A stretch of DNA of 30,252 nucleotides, from contig JBNGIQ010009009.1 in assembly GCA_049999765.1 (NCBI GenBank), positions 1-30,252 of the forward strand. Reading direction: 5' to 3'. Made by a program: the position numbers and the translations under genes. The DNA is from Phaeoceros laevis. Taxonomy: Eukaryota; Anthocerotophyta; Anthocerotopsida; Notothyladales. The notes under the pieces were generated by a model. That model was not told the origin of the DNA. It searched no databases and worked only from the letters and a program-made list of their open reading frames with translations. Shown here piece after piece: positions 10,048-18,055 of the stretch; the first letter of the stretch is position 1; every line of letters begins with the position of its first letter.

Positions 10048-11087
10048 CACATTTTGCACACATGTCTACCAGGCAGGTGCCCACCACTACATCATCCAGC
10101 AAACCTTTTTTTACAATCCTTGAGTGCAGCTCCCTGCCCTTCTGCAAGGCACCGGTACTTGCACACCGTGTGCCTTCAGAAGGCAAATAAAAAGTTACAT
10201 GGTTAGCCAGAATGAGGCTTGCCTCCACCATTTGTCCATACACAACAAGCGCCTCTTGGCCGAGTCCTTGCTGTGCATAACCAGCAATCAAGGCATTCCA
10301 TGTCACCACATCCTTTGTGTCCATGCTCTCAAAAACCTGGTGTGCACCTTCCAACTCACCACATTTTGCATACATGTCCACCAGGTAGTTGCCCACCACT
10401 ATATCATCCAGCAGACTTCTTTTGACAATTTTTGAGTGCAGCTCCCTGCCCTTCTGCAAGGCACCAGTACTTGCACACACCTTCAGTAGGCAAATAAAAG
10501 TCACATGGTCAGCCAGAATGAGGCCCGCCTCCTCCATTTGTCCATACACAACAAGCGCCTCTTGGCCGACTCCTTACTGTGGCATACCCAGCAATCAGCG
10601 CTGTCCATGTCACCACATCATTTGTGTCCATCCTGTCAAAAACCAGGCCTAACCCTTCCAGCTCACCACATTTTGCATACATGTCCACCTGGCAGGTGCC
10701 CACCACTACATTATCCAGAAGACCCCTTTGAACATCTGTGAGTGAAGCTGCCTGCACTTCTGCAATGCACTAGTGCTTGCGCAAGCCTTCAGAAGGCAAG
10801 CAAAAGTAACATCGTTAGCCAGATTGAGGCCCACCTCCTCCATTTTTCCATAAACAACAAGCGCCTCTTGGCCGAGTCCTTGCTGTGCATACCCTGCAAT
10901 CAGCGCTATCCATGTCACCACATTCTTTGTGTCCATGCTGTCAAAAACCTGGCGCGCATCTTCCAGCTGACCACATTTTGCATACATGTCCACCAGGCAG
11001 GTGCCAACAACCATGTCAGTAGGATTGCCGTTGTGCAACAAATCAGTAGGAGTGCACTTTTCTGCCAGATTCCAAGTCACCGGCAAA

Positions 11088-11092
11088 TGCAC
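11088..11092 (+). repeat. Left target-site duplication TGCAC of Copia 2
   Basis: TGCAC directly precedes the 5' LTR and is repeated at 17033-17037 directly after the 3' LTR. The paralogous PPR copy at 7630-7634 has a single TGCAC in the same context (GGCAAATGCACAAGCTTG), which is the unoccupied site. Confidence 0.95.
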
Positions 11093-11363
11093 TATTGGGA
11101 GATAATTAGGCTGTAATTAGTTAAGTATACCCAGCATTATATATTTAATTAATAAACAATACAATAGATATGAATCGATAGATTCATATCGTCATACACA
11201 AAGGGTGCCGACCCAAACATAACCGTTGCACCTTCACGGCCACAGGACACCAACGGTCCAAGGCCTTTATAAGGCCATACGGCCTGAGTAAACAATCTAT
11301 CTTCTTCTTCTATACCTTCCTGCTCTCTCGCTCTCAATCTCTCGATCCTACCTACTATCTATA
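11093..11363 (+). repeat. 5' LTR of Copia 2 (271 bp)
   Basis: Begins TATTGGGAG and ends CTATCTATA, so the termini are TA...TA and not the usual TG...CA. The same ends are seen in the 3' LTR and are confirmed by the flanking TGCAC duplication. It contains a perfect 10-bp inverted repeat, GATATGAATC/GATTCATATC, with a 4-base loop at 11167-11190, and a TATA box at 11266-11272 inside a near-palindrome of GGCC arms. A CT-rich U5 runs to the PBS. Confidence 0.95.
11266..11272 (+). promoter_or_regulatory. TATA box in the 5' LTR
   Basis: TTTATAA stands between AAGGCC and AAGGCC-like arms, about 90 bp before the LTR end. This is the expected place for the element promoter. The matching copy in the 3' LTR is at 16935-16941. 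Confidence 0.6.
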
Positions 11364-11375
11364 TGGTATCAGAGC
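11364..11375 (+). promoter_or_regulatory. Primer binding site, initiator Met tRNA
   Basis: TGGTATCAGAGC immediately follows the 5' LTR. It is the PBS used by most plant Copia elements and is complementary to the 3' end of initiator methionine tRNA, which primes minus-strand synthesis. Confidence 0.93.
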
Positions 11376-11565
11376 AGTGATGGAGGATGCGTCGCCAACG
11401 CGCACTTGCGAAACCTGTAAAAGTTGGAACTGCATCAGAAATTTGAGTCACGCAGAATTTAGAGCGGCGATCTCCGCGCTGAGAGTCTCACTTACCAGGT
11501 TTGGCGCGATGGCTGATGCATTCCTTGCAAGCGTCGTCAGCCATTATTACGACTGACTGCACGCT

Positions 11566-12042
11566 ATGCCGAGAGCGCGAGGTCGAGGCAAGCAGCCGCC
11601 AAAAGATCCGTTTTTTGGCAGTCGTGGCGCGCTGGAGGGCATCCACTTGCACAATTTGCATCACTTCTTTGCATCGCATTGCAATCTTAACCCTCCACAC
11701 ACACACGCAGACCATAGACGTCAGCACAGGCATCGCGTAGCACGTCAGCAAAAACAGAATCCTGACCCACTTGCCGCACTTAGAAGCCAGGTTAGGAAAA
11801 ACATCCAAAAAGCACTTTCTATTTCACAGCAGAGAGCACGAGATCTTGCACGCCCCAGAGTGTATGACTTTAATTCATTTCCTACACCTACAGACGAGCT
11901 TCTAGTAGAGGTATATGACCTGATTAAGTCTCACACATCTAGAGTTGATGATTTGTTGAAAGCTGAAAGCCCACGCAGCCCATTCCCGCCAGAGGTCGGT
12001 CAATCTGTCAAACGAAATCACGAACATCAATACTCACATTAG
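11566..12042 (+). CDS. Hypothetical 158-aa reading frame in the Copia 2 leader
   Basis: An ATG-started frame of 158 codons lies between the PBS and gag, a region usually short in Copia elements. The first 65 residues are basic and His-rich and may be spurious. From about residue 70 the sequence looks more protein-like: a helical basic segment (VRKNIQKALSISQQRARDLA) followed by an acidic, amphipathic part (DELLVEVYDLIKSHTSRVDD). I find no zinc knuckle, capsid motif or other known domain. It is in frame 1, while gag is in frame 2 and starts 448 bp later. It could be an accessory leader protein, an upstream exon of gag, a captured fragment, or chance. Confidence 0.35.
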   Translation: MPRARGRGKQPPKDPFFGSRGALEGIHLHNLHHFFASHCNLNPPHTHADHRRQHRHRVARQQKQNPDPLAALRSQVRKNIQKALSISQQRARDLARPRVYDFNSFPTPTDELLVEVYDLIKSHTSRVDDLLKAESPRSPFPPEVGQSVKRNHEHQYSH

Positions 12043-12490
12043 AACACTCACTGGAGCCATAAAGTATTAAAATATATATATATATTTTAGACAGGTCACG
12101 GTTAGGTTAGTTAATGGACATGGCGGTTATCCCGTAACTGTCGTAACCGTACGACATATGTAAGCTCGACCTTCTTCTTTAATCTATCTTTTTTCTCTTC
12201 TCCTTTTACGCTGCCGTGCATCATCGATCCTGCCTCGTGCTTTACAATATAAAGAATCTCACAGTGTCCTCTCTTAAAACCTGCCTACCTGAGCCCTCAT
12301 TGCTTGCACCGGTTCATATCTCACAAGAACCTCTTGAGATCTTGGATGCACCGGTTGATACTTCCTACAACGAAGCAGGACTTTCAGATCATGAAGATGA
12401 TTAAGGCTGTTCAAGAAACGCACTGTTCCAACTCTACACAGCTCAAAGCTTTGGGAGTCGGAAACCAACTACCATTGTGAAGGCTGTTAT
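12043..12490 (+). other. Leader of Copia 2 with an A/T palindrome and an LTR-like patch
   Basis: Holds a 20-bp perfect palindrome AAAATATATATATATATTTT (12069-12088). A patch at about 12165-12215 (AAGCTCGACCTT followed by a T/C-rich run) resembles the U5-like part of the LTR of Copia 1 at about 5178-5215. A short open frame, 12216-12404, has no recognised content. The patch may be a remnant of a nested or recombined LTR. Confidence 0.4.
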
Positions 12491-13666
12491 ATGTCACAAG
12501 GACGTGGAAGTTGGAACGACATAGGCAAAGGCACAGATAGATCAAAACCTAAGGGTCAAGGCACTGGTCGAGGCACTTCACCTCCACCGAACCCTGCAGA
12601 TCCACTTGGCCTCTTATCCCCGTCCTCTTCACAAGGTAGCTCTCGCACGGTAGATCCCACACTTGACCGCATTCAGAGAGCACGTCTAGCAAGATCCCTT
12701 GCACAAGCACGACGAAAGCAAGCACAGTTAGTAGCACAAACACTTGCAAACCAGGTGCTTCAAAATATGGCCAATCCACCTGTTATTACAAACCTGAAGA
12801 TAGACTTCAAGGAGAAGGACCGCTTCTCAGGCACTCGGTTTGATATTTGGTCACTTAGAGTCCAGACGATCCTTAAAGAGAATGGCCTGTGGGGGGTCGT
12901 CACTGGTACAGTACCAAAACCTGCTGCTACTGCTACTGCCGCTGCGATCGAGGCTTGGGAAAAACTCGATTTGAGAGCACTTGGAGTGATCCAATCTGCC
13001 TTGGATGGGTCAATGATGTCACATATACAAGATGTGACAAATACGAAGGAAGCATGGGACTCCCTCACGCATACATACCAAGTTAACAATGGCTCTTCCT
13101 TAGTTGGGGCAACAAGAGCTTTCTACACTTGTAAAATGCGTGAAAATGAACCAGTGGAGCACCATGTGGTGAAGTTTCGACAGCTACGATCAAAACTTAC
13201 CTCTAGTGGAACGAAGACTACAGAGATGCAGGCGGCAGTTGCCCTTCTTCTCTCTCTTCCTCCAAGCTATCGCACTTTCGTCAGCAACCAGAGTTCAGCA
13301 TTAAGATTTGCAGCTAAGAATGCACCTGCTGGACAGCAACCTGACATCACGTTAGCTGATGTAATTGGAGCTCTTCTTGAGGAAGAGTCCACCAGGACTG
13401 TAAATCAAGGCGGCAACTCCTCCCGAGGAGAGTCCTCCACACGGGCGCTCTATGCTAATAAGGGGCCCAGGAGACAACCACCAAGGCAGTCCTGGACATC
13501 AAATAACACCAATAGTGCATTTAAAAAACGTGCGCCGCAAGCTCCAACTAAAAAGAAGGGACCCTGCAATTGGTGTCTCATACCTGGTCACTGGGAAGCT
13601 GAATGCCGAAAGAAGAAGGCCAATGAGCCCAGAAGGATAGCACCACCAGAATCTCATGTGATATAG
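12491..13666 (+). CDS. gag: Copia gag polyprotein, intact (391 aa)
   Basis: The start is the ATG at 12491. The N-terminus is Gly/Arg/Gln-rich, with a basic helix around residues 55-85. The UBN2 capsid domain (about residues 105-290) includes FSGTRFDIWSLRVQTIL, EAWEKLDLRALGVIQ, GATRAFYTCKMRENEPVEHH and LLLSLPPSYRTFVSNQ. A zinc knuckle C-x2-C-x4-H-x4-C lies at 13565-13606. It would assemble virus-like particles and package RNA. The frame ends at TAG 13664-13666, but the same frame continues into the protease about 70 bases later. The stop could thus be a CAG-to-TAG mutation or a real gag boundary. Element 1 also has a stop between zinc knuckle and protease, at a different place. This is the only undamaged retrotransposon protein in the window. 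Confidence 0.92.
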   Translation: MSQGRGSWNDIGKGTDRSKPKGQGTGRGTSPPPNPADPLGLLSPSSSQGSSRTVDPTLDRIQRARLARSLAQARRKQAQLVAQTLANQVLQNMANPPVITNLKIDFKEKDRFSGTRFDIWSLRVQTILKENGLWGVVTGTVPKPAATATAAAIEAWEKLDLRALGVIQSALDGSMMSHIQDVTNTKEAWDSLTHTYQVNNGSSLVGATRAFYTCKMRENEPVEHHVVKFRQLRSKLTSSGTKTTEMQAAVALLLSLPPSYRTFVSNQSSALRFAAKNAPAGQQPDITLADVIGALLEEESTRTVNQGGNSSRGESSTRALYANKGPRRQPPRQSWTSNNTNSAFKKRAPQAPTKKKGPCNWCLIPGHWEAECRKKKANEPRRIAPPESHVI

Positions 13667-16090
13667 CGCAAGCCCAATACCTTGCTTGCTGTATGCATGG
13701 TTTCCACCTCTTCCAACAAACATGTCTGGTTCATAGATTCAGGTGCGTCCTCCCACATTTGTCATTGTAAAAAGTCATTCTCTGAGTACAAGTCCATACC
13801 ACCTGGCCAGTTTGTCTTGCTTGGAGATGATAGTGGCCTGCATATAGAGGGAATAGGATCAGTCCCTGTCACTCTAAGTGATAGGACCACACTAGTCCTT
13901 GATGACGTTTTACACGTACCTTCCATGGTCAAAAACCTGGTCTCAGTCCGCAAGTTAACAACTCAGTATACCTTGAGAGTATCCTTTAGTGGTCTGCAGT
14001 GCACAATCATAGATCCTCACTATAAGAATAATTTGTTAGCCACTGGGACCCCGTTACATGATCTATACCAGTTGAATATCACCTCCAATCTAGGTCTCCC
14101 TCTCGCACGTGCACACGGCTTCCCTTTGATGATGATGATGACACAAGTAATGTCAATGAAGACTCATGTCAGTATCCATCACTCAGCCTGCTAGCTCACA
14201 GCCTGCTAGTTCTTCACATTCAGTAGTACCCACTGCACCATCTCCTGATAGTGACATTGATGAGGACCCATCTGATTTTCCCGAAGATGAGCGTGAACCT
14301 ATTAGCGAAGAACAGAATGTTGAGGCTGAGACTGATGAGCCTTCACCAGTACCTATGCATGAGGAAGTATCTGTACCTGAGGTGGAAGAGCCTGCACCAC
14401 GACGCAGCTCCAGATATCATACCACGTCACCATCAGAATGGAATCAACCACCACTTACATACCAAAGTTTTCTGGTACAAGAGGATATACCACTCGACTT
14501 GGGGGAGCCCCAGTCTTACCAGGAGGCAGTCAACTCGCCTGACAAGGAGAAATGGCATGTAGCCATTGAATCTGAATATCAGTCCATTATGGAAAACAAG
14601 ACTTGGGTACTTGAGGACTTACCACCTGGACGAAAGGCAGTGACTTGTAAGTGGGTGTTCAAGCTGAAACGAGCTGCTGATGGTACTGTGGCAAGATACA
14701 AAGCAAGACTGGTTGCACGCGGTTACAGCCAAGTGGAGGGACTTGACTACCAAGAAACCTTTTCACCTGTTGTGAGGGCGACCTCCATTCGCACCTTGCT
14801 TGCGATAGCTGCACTGCATGACTACCTGCTGCAGCATATGGATGTCAAAATCGCCTTCTTAAATGGAGATCTGGAGGAAACCATTTACATGCGTCAACCC
14901 GAGGGGTATATTGATCCCAAACACCCAAATAAGGTATGCAGGCTAATCAAAACTCTCTATGGGTTGAAACAGTCACCACGTGAGTGGTATAAGAGAATTG
15001 ACACGTACCTGAAAAGTGTGGTTTCGTACAAAGTAGTGCTGACTCTAATGTGTACAAACTCCATGACAAAGATGGTGTAGCCTATCTAGCCTTGTATGTA
15101 GATGACGCAGTGATAATATCCAACAGTCCATTACAAATGAACAGGGTAAAAGGCATACTCACATCAGAGTTCTCGATGACGGACTTAGGACAACTTACAT
15201 GGTTCTTAGGCATCCAGATACGGCAGAACCTGGGCAAGCACACCATCTTTATACATTAGGCACAGTTCGTCGTCCAAGTACTTGCACGTTTCAGGATGCA
15301 GAATGCTACACCAGCTGCAACATCAATGGCAGCCGGGGAAAAACTTACTCTGGAACAGTGTCCACAAAATGAGAAGGAGCGCATGGAAATGGAAAAGATC
15401 CCATATCGACCAGCAGTGGGAGTACTTATCTATTTTCGAAACTGGACCCGGCCTGAGCTGTCACATGCTGTAGGGATAACCTCCCAGTTCTCCAATTACG
15501 GCTCAGCGCACTGGACAGCAGTTCAAAGATGCATGCGCTACCTGGGTGGTACACCCAAACTTGGCCTCCTATATAAACAAAGCCCAAGAAGTCTGCTCCT
15601 TACTTGCTACTGTGATGCGGATTGGGGAGCCGATTCTGATAGCCGGCGCTCCATCTCTGCACATTGCTTGATGCTGGGAGAGAATGAGAATCAAGCAACC
15701 ATCATTGCATGGCATAGCAAGAAGCAGTCAGTAGTGGCCCTGTCTTCAACAGAGGCCGAATACATTGCAGCAACAACAGCAGCCCAAGATATAATTCATG
15801 GCAGGGAGCTGTTAGCATCCCTCGGCAAAGCTCAGCAGGCACCAACACTCCTTCTGAGTGATAATCAGTCTGCCATAGCTCTTGCCCAGAACCCTGTCAT
15901 GCATGCCAGGACAAAACATATCGAAATTAGGCACCATTTCATACGTCAAGTGATTTCCGATGGGCATGCTAACCTACAGTTTGTTTCAACACATGATAAT
16001 ATTGCAGACCTGCTCACAAAAGCACTCCCCACAGAGAAGCATGAGAGATTCACAACTGCAATGGGGTTAGTACAGGACCCAGAATCCTAA
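13667..16090 (+). pseudogene. pol: Copia pol lacking integrase (protease, RT, RNase H)
   Basis: The protease has the DSG motif at about 13737-13745 and LGDDSGLHIEGIGSVPV, in frame 2. After DLYQLNITSN (about 14090) the pre-integrase and integrase domains are absent. The sequence enters an Asp-run and Ser/Pro-rich linker, first in frame 1 (about 14122-14200) and then frame 3 (14166-15080). RT follows with KWHVAIESEYQSI, KARLVARGYSQ and MDVKIAFLNG. A 1-bp loss near 15020 shifts to frame 2, where YVDD is at 15095-15106. A TAG at 15257-15259 interrupts, and the remaining RT and RNase H (YCDADWGAD, SSTEAEYIAA, HIEIRHHF) run to TAA at 16088-16090. Without integrase the element could move only by help in trans, and the RT itself is broken. 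Confidence 0.93.
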
Positions 16091-16752
16091 GCACCATTAC
16101 TGTCCACCTAGCTAGCACTCTAATCTTGCTGCAGGTCACGATGGATAGAATCTTCTGGACGGCATCTCTGTTGTGCAGCGCCACCAAGTCTCTGAAACAG
16201 CAAAGGGATGCGGTCAGAAGGCACTACCTACAATAGCTGCAGTGGGAGAAGTCAGGAAGAATCATACCATAGCGGATGATTTGGTGACCGTCTTCAGTGG
16301 AATCGCAGCCGGCGTACATAAACCTATCAAAGCAATTTGGCAAGCAGCGGAACGGAGCACCAGGTGTGAGGCGAGGAAATCCTTGTGCAAGTCTCCATTT
16401 CGAGTGCGCCAGCTCCAGCTCTTCATCGACGGAGTAGATTTTGGCGAACTCTCTGCAGACTTTGCATGGGTGACGCCAGCGCAGGATGCATGCGCACAAG
16501 AACAGCACCAGCGCCAGGATTACTGTCTCAAATCCATGCTCCGCCATCGACCGCGCTCAGCTGCCAAGTTCAAGCATAAGCCGACTGAGAAACCCTAGCG
16601 AATGAAGCCGCCACCAAGTCAAGTTCAAAACAAAGCCATGTTTCGAAGTTTTTCGGCCAAAAAAACTGTCCAAGGGCTAAGTAAGCCGGGAAACCCTAAC
16701 CAGGCTACTTTTAAACCATGGTTACAAACCCTAACTCAGGGTAATGTTGGCT
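16091..16752 (+). other. Region between pol and 3' LTR of Copia 2
   Basis: About 660 bp downstream of pol. The plus strand has a 141-codon frame (16173-16598) without recognised content. The opposing minus-strand frame (16224-16547) is described separately. The last 140 bp hold several AAACCCTAA-like strings (near 16570, 16690 and 16727), too few and too scattered to be telomeric repeat. Confidence 0.45.
16224..16547 (-). CDS. Antisense 107-aa open frame with an N-terminal membrane segment
   Basis: ATG-started and oriented opposite to the element, between pol and the 3' LTR. Residues 6-22 (FETVILALVLFLCACIL) form a strongly hydrophobic segment followed by basic residues, like a signal anchor. 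A Cys-containing stretch (HPCKVCREFAKIYSVDEELE) follows, with more Cys to the end. Additional and antisense frames in this position are known from some plant LTR retrotransposons, sometimes with predicted membrane segments. No homology is recognised. A plus-strand frame overlaps the same DNA, and expression is unknown. Confidence 0.3.
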   Translation of the reverse strand: MAEHGFETVILALVLFLCACILRWRHPCKVCREFAKIYSVDEELELAHSKWRLAQGFPRLTPGAPFRCLPNCFDRFMYAGCDSTEDGHQIIRYGMILPDFSHCSYCR

Positions 16753-16761
16753 AAGTGGGAG
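16753..16761 (+). promoter_or_regulatory. Polypurine tract of Copia 2
   Basis: AAGTGGGAG lies immediately before the 3' LTR and is absent before the 5' LTR. It is the expected primer for plus-strand synthesis. Confidence 0.85.
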
Positions 16762-17032
16762 TATTGGGAGATAATTAGGCTGTAATTAGTTAAGTATATC
16801 CAGCATTATATATTTAATTAATAAACAATACGATAGATATAAATCGATAGATTCATATCGTCACACACAAAGGGTGCCGACCCAAACATAACCGTCGCAC
16901 CTTCACGGCCACAGGACACCAACGGTCCAAGGCCTTTATAAGGCCACACGGCCTGAGTAAACGATCTATCTTCTTCTTCTATACCTTCCTGCTCTCTCGC
17001 TCTCGATCTCTCGATCCTACCTACTATCTATA
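16762..17032 (+). repeat. 3' LTR of Copia 2 (271 bp)
   Basis: Same length as the 5' LTR with no indels. It differs at eight sites, all transitions. At four sites this copy has CG where the 5' LTR has CA or TG. One change weakens the 10-bp hairpin stem (GATATAAATC here). TATA box at 16935-16941. Ends ATCTATA, followed by the TGCAC duplication. Confidence 0.95.
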
Positions 17033-17037
17033 TGCAC
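17033..17037 (+). repeat. Right target-site duplication TGCAC of Copia 2
   Basis: Identical to 11088-11092. The bases after it (AAGCTTGAAGGGCAGC) continue the interrupted PPR sequence exactly as in the paralogue at 7635-7650. Confidence 0.95.
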
Positions 17038-17097
17038 AAGCTTGAAGGGCAGCTACAAAGACGTAACCATACGCCTTCACTCCTGACCTACGCATCT
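17033..17097 (-). pseudogene. 5' fragment of PPR pseudogene B beyond the Copia insertion
   Basis: On the minus strand it reads EMRRSGVKAYGYVFVAALQ followed by ACA, the start of a PPR repeat equal to ANGYVFVAALQACA in pseudogene A. It joins in sense to 11092 when the element and one TGCAC are removed. Upstream of Glu the sequence passes into the unrelated Ala/His-rich frame described next, so the start of this PPR copy is not resolved. Confidence 0.85.
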
Positions 17098-17099
17098 CC

Positions 17100-17536
17100 G
17101 GGCTGGGAGTGGTGGTGGCTGCCATGCTGATGAGCAGTGGCAGCAACAACCGCAGCGGCGGCTCTTGTTGAAGCTGCCGCTAGGTGACCTTCTCGCAGGG
17201 AGAGCGCCCGCTGCACAGCCGCGCCGAGGGAGGAAGGAATTTCCTCCCTGTCCCTGCTAGGAACAAACATATCGCTGTCTTCACCATAGCTGCCGCCACC
17301 CTTGCCTCTGCCATAGCCATTCCCATTGACCCTCTCAAACGAATCGTCCTGCTGATGTACTTGTCGAGAGGAACCGGATCGAGAACCACCGAGTGATGAT
17401 TGCTGCCCTTGCTGAGGTGCCGCTCGAACTGACTGCTGCCGCCGCTATAGTGGCCGCCGGGATCGCGCATGGACGCGGTCCTCTGCACCTTCGATTTTCT
17501 GTGCTTAGCATGTGCAGAGATTATGGAAAACCACAT
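17100..17536 (-). pseudogene. Unrecognised low-complexity coding-like fragment
   Basis: Two minus-strand frames appear to be parts of one protein. A 5' part (17536 to about 17400) reads RKSKVQRTASMRDPGGHYSG and SSQFERHLSKGSN. A 3' part (about 17390 to 17100) is rich in Gly/Ser/Gln and contains DDSFERVNGNGYGRGKGGG, EDSDMFVPSRDREEIPSSLG and a poly-Ala/His tail. The frames change near 17395. Codon-level regularity and composition suggest exon sequence of a disordered protein, but I recognise no family. It abuts the PPR fragment on the same strand, so it may be a fused or captured piece, or simply upstream sequence of that gene. Confidence 0.35.
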
Positions 17537-17593
17537 GAAGACATTTGGTTTGTGGAGCAGTGTGCCAGCAGTTGTGCTGCACGCTCATCGTAC

Positions 17594-17825
17594 TGGATGC
17601 TGGCAGCGGGTAGAAACACCGGACGACCTGTGCGTCAGCAGGACAGCCAGCATCTCCTGGCGCGTACAGTCACCCTGATGGCGCGACATCAGATTTTGCT
17701 AACACGGTGGATGAGACTGAGAGGGTGCCCGGCATACCGAATTCGATTGACAGTGCAGAGGGCGCACTGGATGCTGGCAGCGGGTAGAAACACCCGACGT
17801 GGATGCTGGCAGCTGGTAGAACACC
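17594..17825. repeat. Three copies of a 26-27-bp repeat
   Basis: A 27-bp sequence beginning TGGATGCTGGCAGCGGGTAG occurs at 17594-17620 and 17768-17794, with a variant at 17800-17825. The sequence after the first and third copies (GACCTGTGCGT and AACCAGTGCGT) is also related. This suggests that a longer unit of about 45 bp was duplicated and partly lost. Confidence 0.75.
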
Positions 17826-17910
17826 GAACAACCAGTGCGTTTGTTTTTTTGACGCTCGTGAGTTCGATCTGACTCACAATCGGAGTGCATCACATTTGGT
17901 AGTTACCCCC

Positions 17911-18032
17911 GTTTTTTTGCTAAAGTAACTTGCCGCCCACGAGGGTATTGACAAAAACGCTTTATTTCACGGTTTTTTTGCTAAAGTAACTTCCCGCACA
18001 CGACGGTAATGACCAAAACGGTATATTTCACG
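17911..18032. repeat. 61-bp tandem dimer
   Basis: Units 17911-17971 and 17972-18032 share G then a T7 run, GCTAAAGTAACTT, CCGC.CACGA.GGTA, ACAAAA or CCAAAA, and ATTTCACG. A third unit is begun by the T run at 18033. The end of the gag-like frame on the minus strand runs into this repeat, so its last 30 or so codons are not part of the original protein. Confidence 0.85.
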
Positions 18033-18055
18033 GTTTTTTTTTTTATGGAAGACCT

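Larger units (their letters stand above)
9885..11092 (-). pseudogene. PLS-type PPR protein pseudogene B, split by Copia 2
   Basis: Minus-strand PPR triplets closely related to pseudogene A. Anchor points at 10058, 10370, 10677 and 10982 are spaced 312, 307 and 305 bp, so this copy keeps full-length units of about 306 bp. Signatures LVDMYAKCGQLEDARQVFDS and GYAQQGLGQEALVVYGKM are well kept. Frameshifts lie near 11045 (after KVHSY), 10725 (in HSQM.K), about 10575 and about 10165. A run of seven AC (10034-10047) replaces part of the motif after AKCG. The 5' continuation, GVKAYGYVFVAALQACA, lies beyond the retrotransposon at 17033-17097. No E/DYW domain is found at the 3' end, which dissolves near 9885. 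The product would have been an organelle RNA-binding factor, but this copy is dead. Confidence 0.88.
11093..17032 (+). mobile_element. Ty1/Copia LTR retrotransposon 2, full-length ends, integrase deleted
   Basis: A 5,940-bp element bounded by two 271-bp LTRs and a 5-bp TGCAC duplication. It contains PBS, a long leader with its own reading frame, intact gag, protease, RT, RNase H, an antisense open frame and a polypurine tract. The whole GAG-pre-integrase and integrase region is missing between the protease (ending about 14095) and the pre-RT linker (from about 14125). Compared with element 1 this is about 1 kb. The pol frame also has a 1-bp loss near 15020 and a stop at 15257-15259. The two LTRs differ at eight positions by hand count, all transitions, about 3 percent. 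The element is non-autonomous but keeps all cis sequences for mobilisation. It inserted into PPR pseudogene B. Confidence 0.96.

Noticed and set aside
13664-13666. Programmed readthrough of a stop between gag and protease in both Copia elements
   Set aside because: The stops are at different positions and in different contexts in the two elements, and both elements carry other inactivating stops.
16570-16740. AAACCCTAA strings suggesting telomeric repeats
   Set aside because: Only three scattered and imperfect occurrences, not in tandem.
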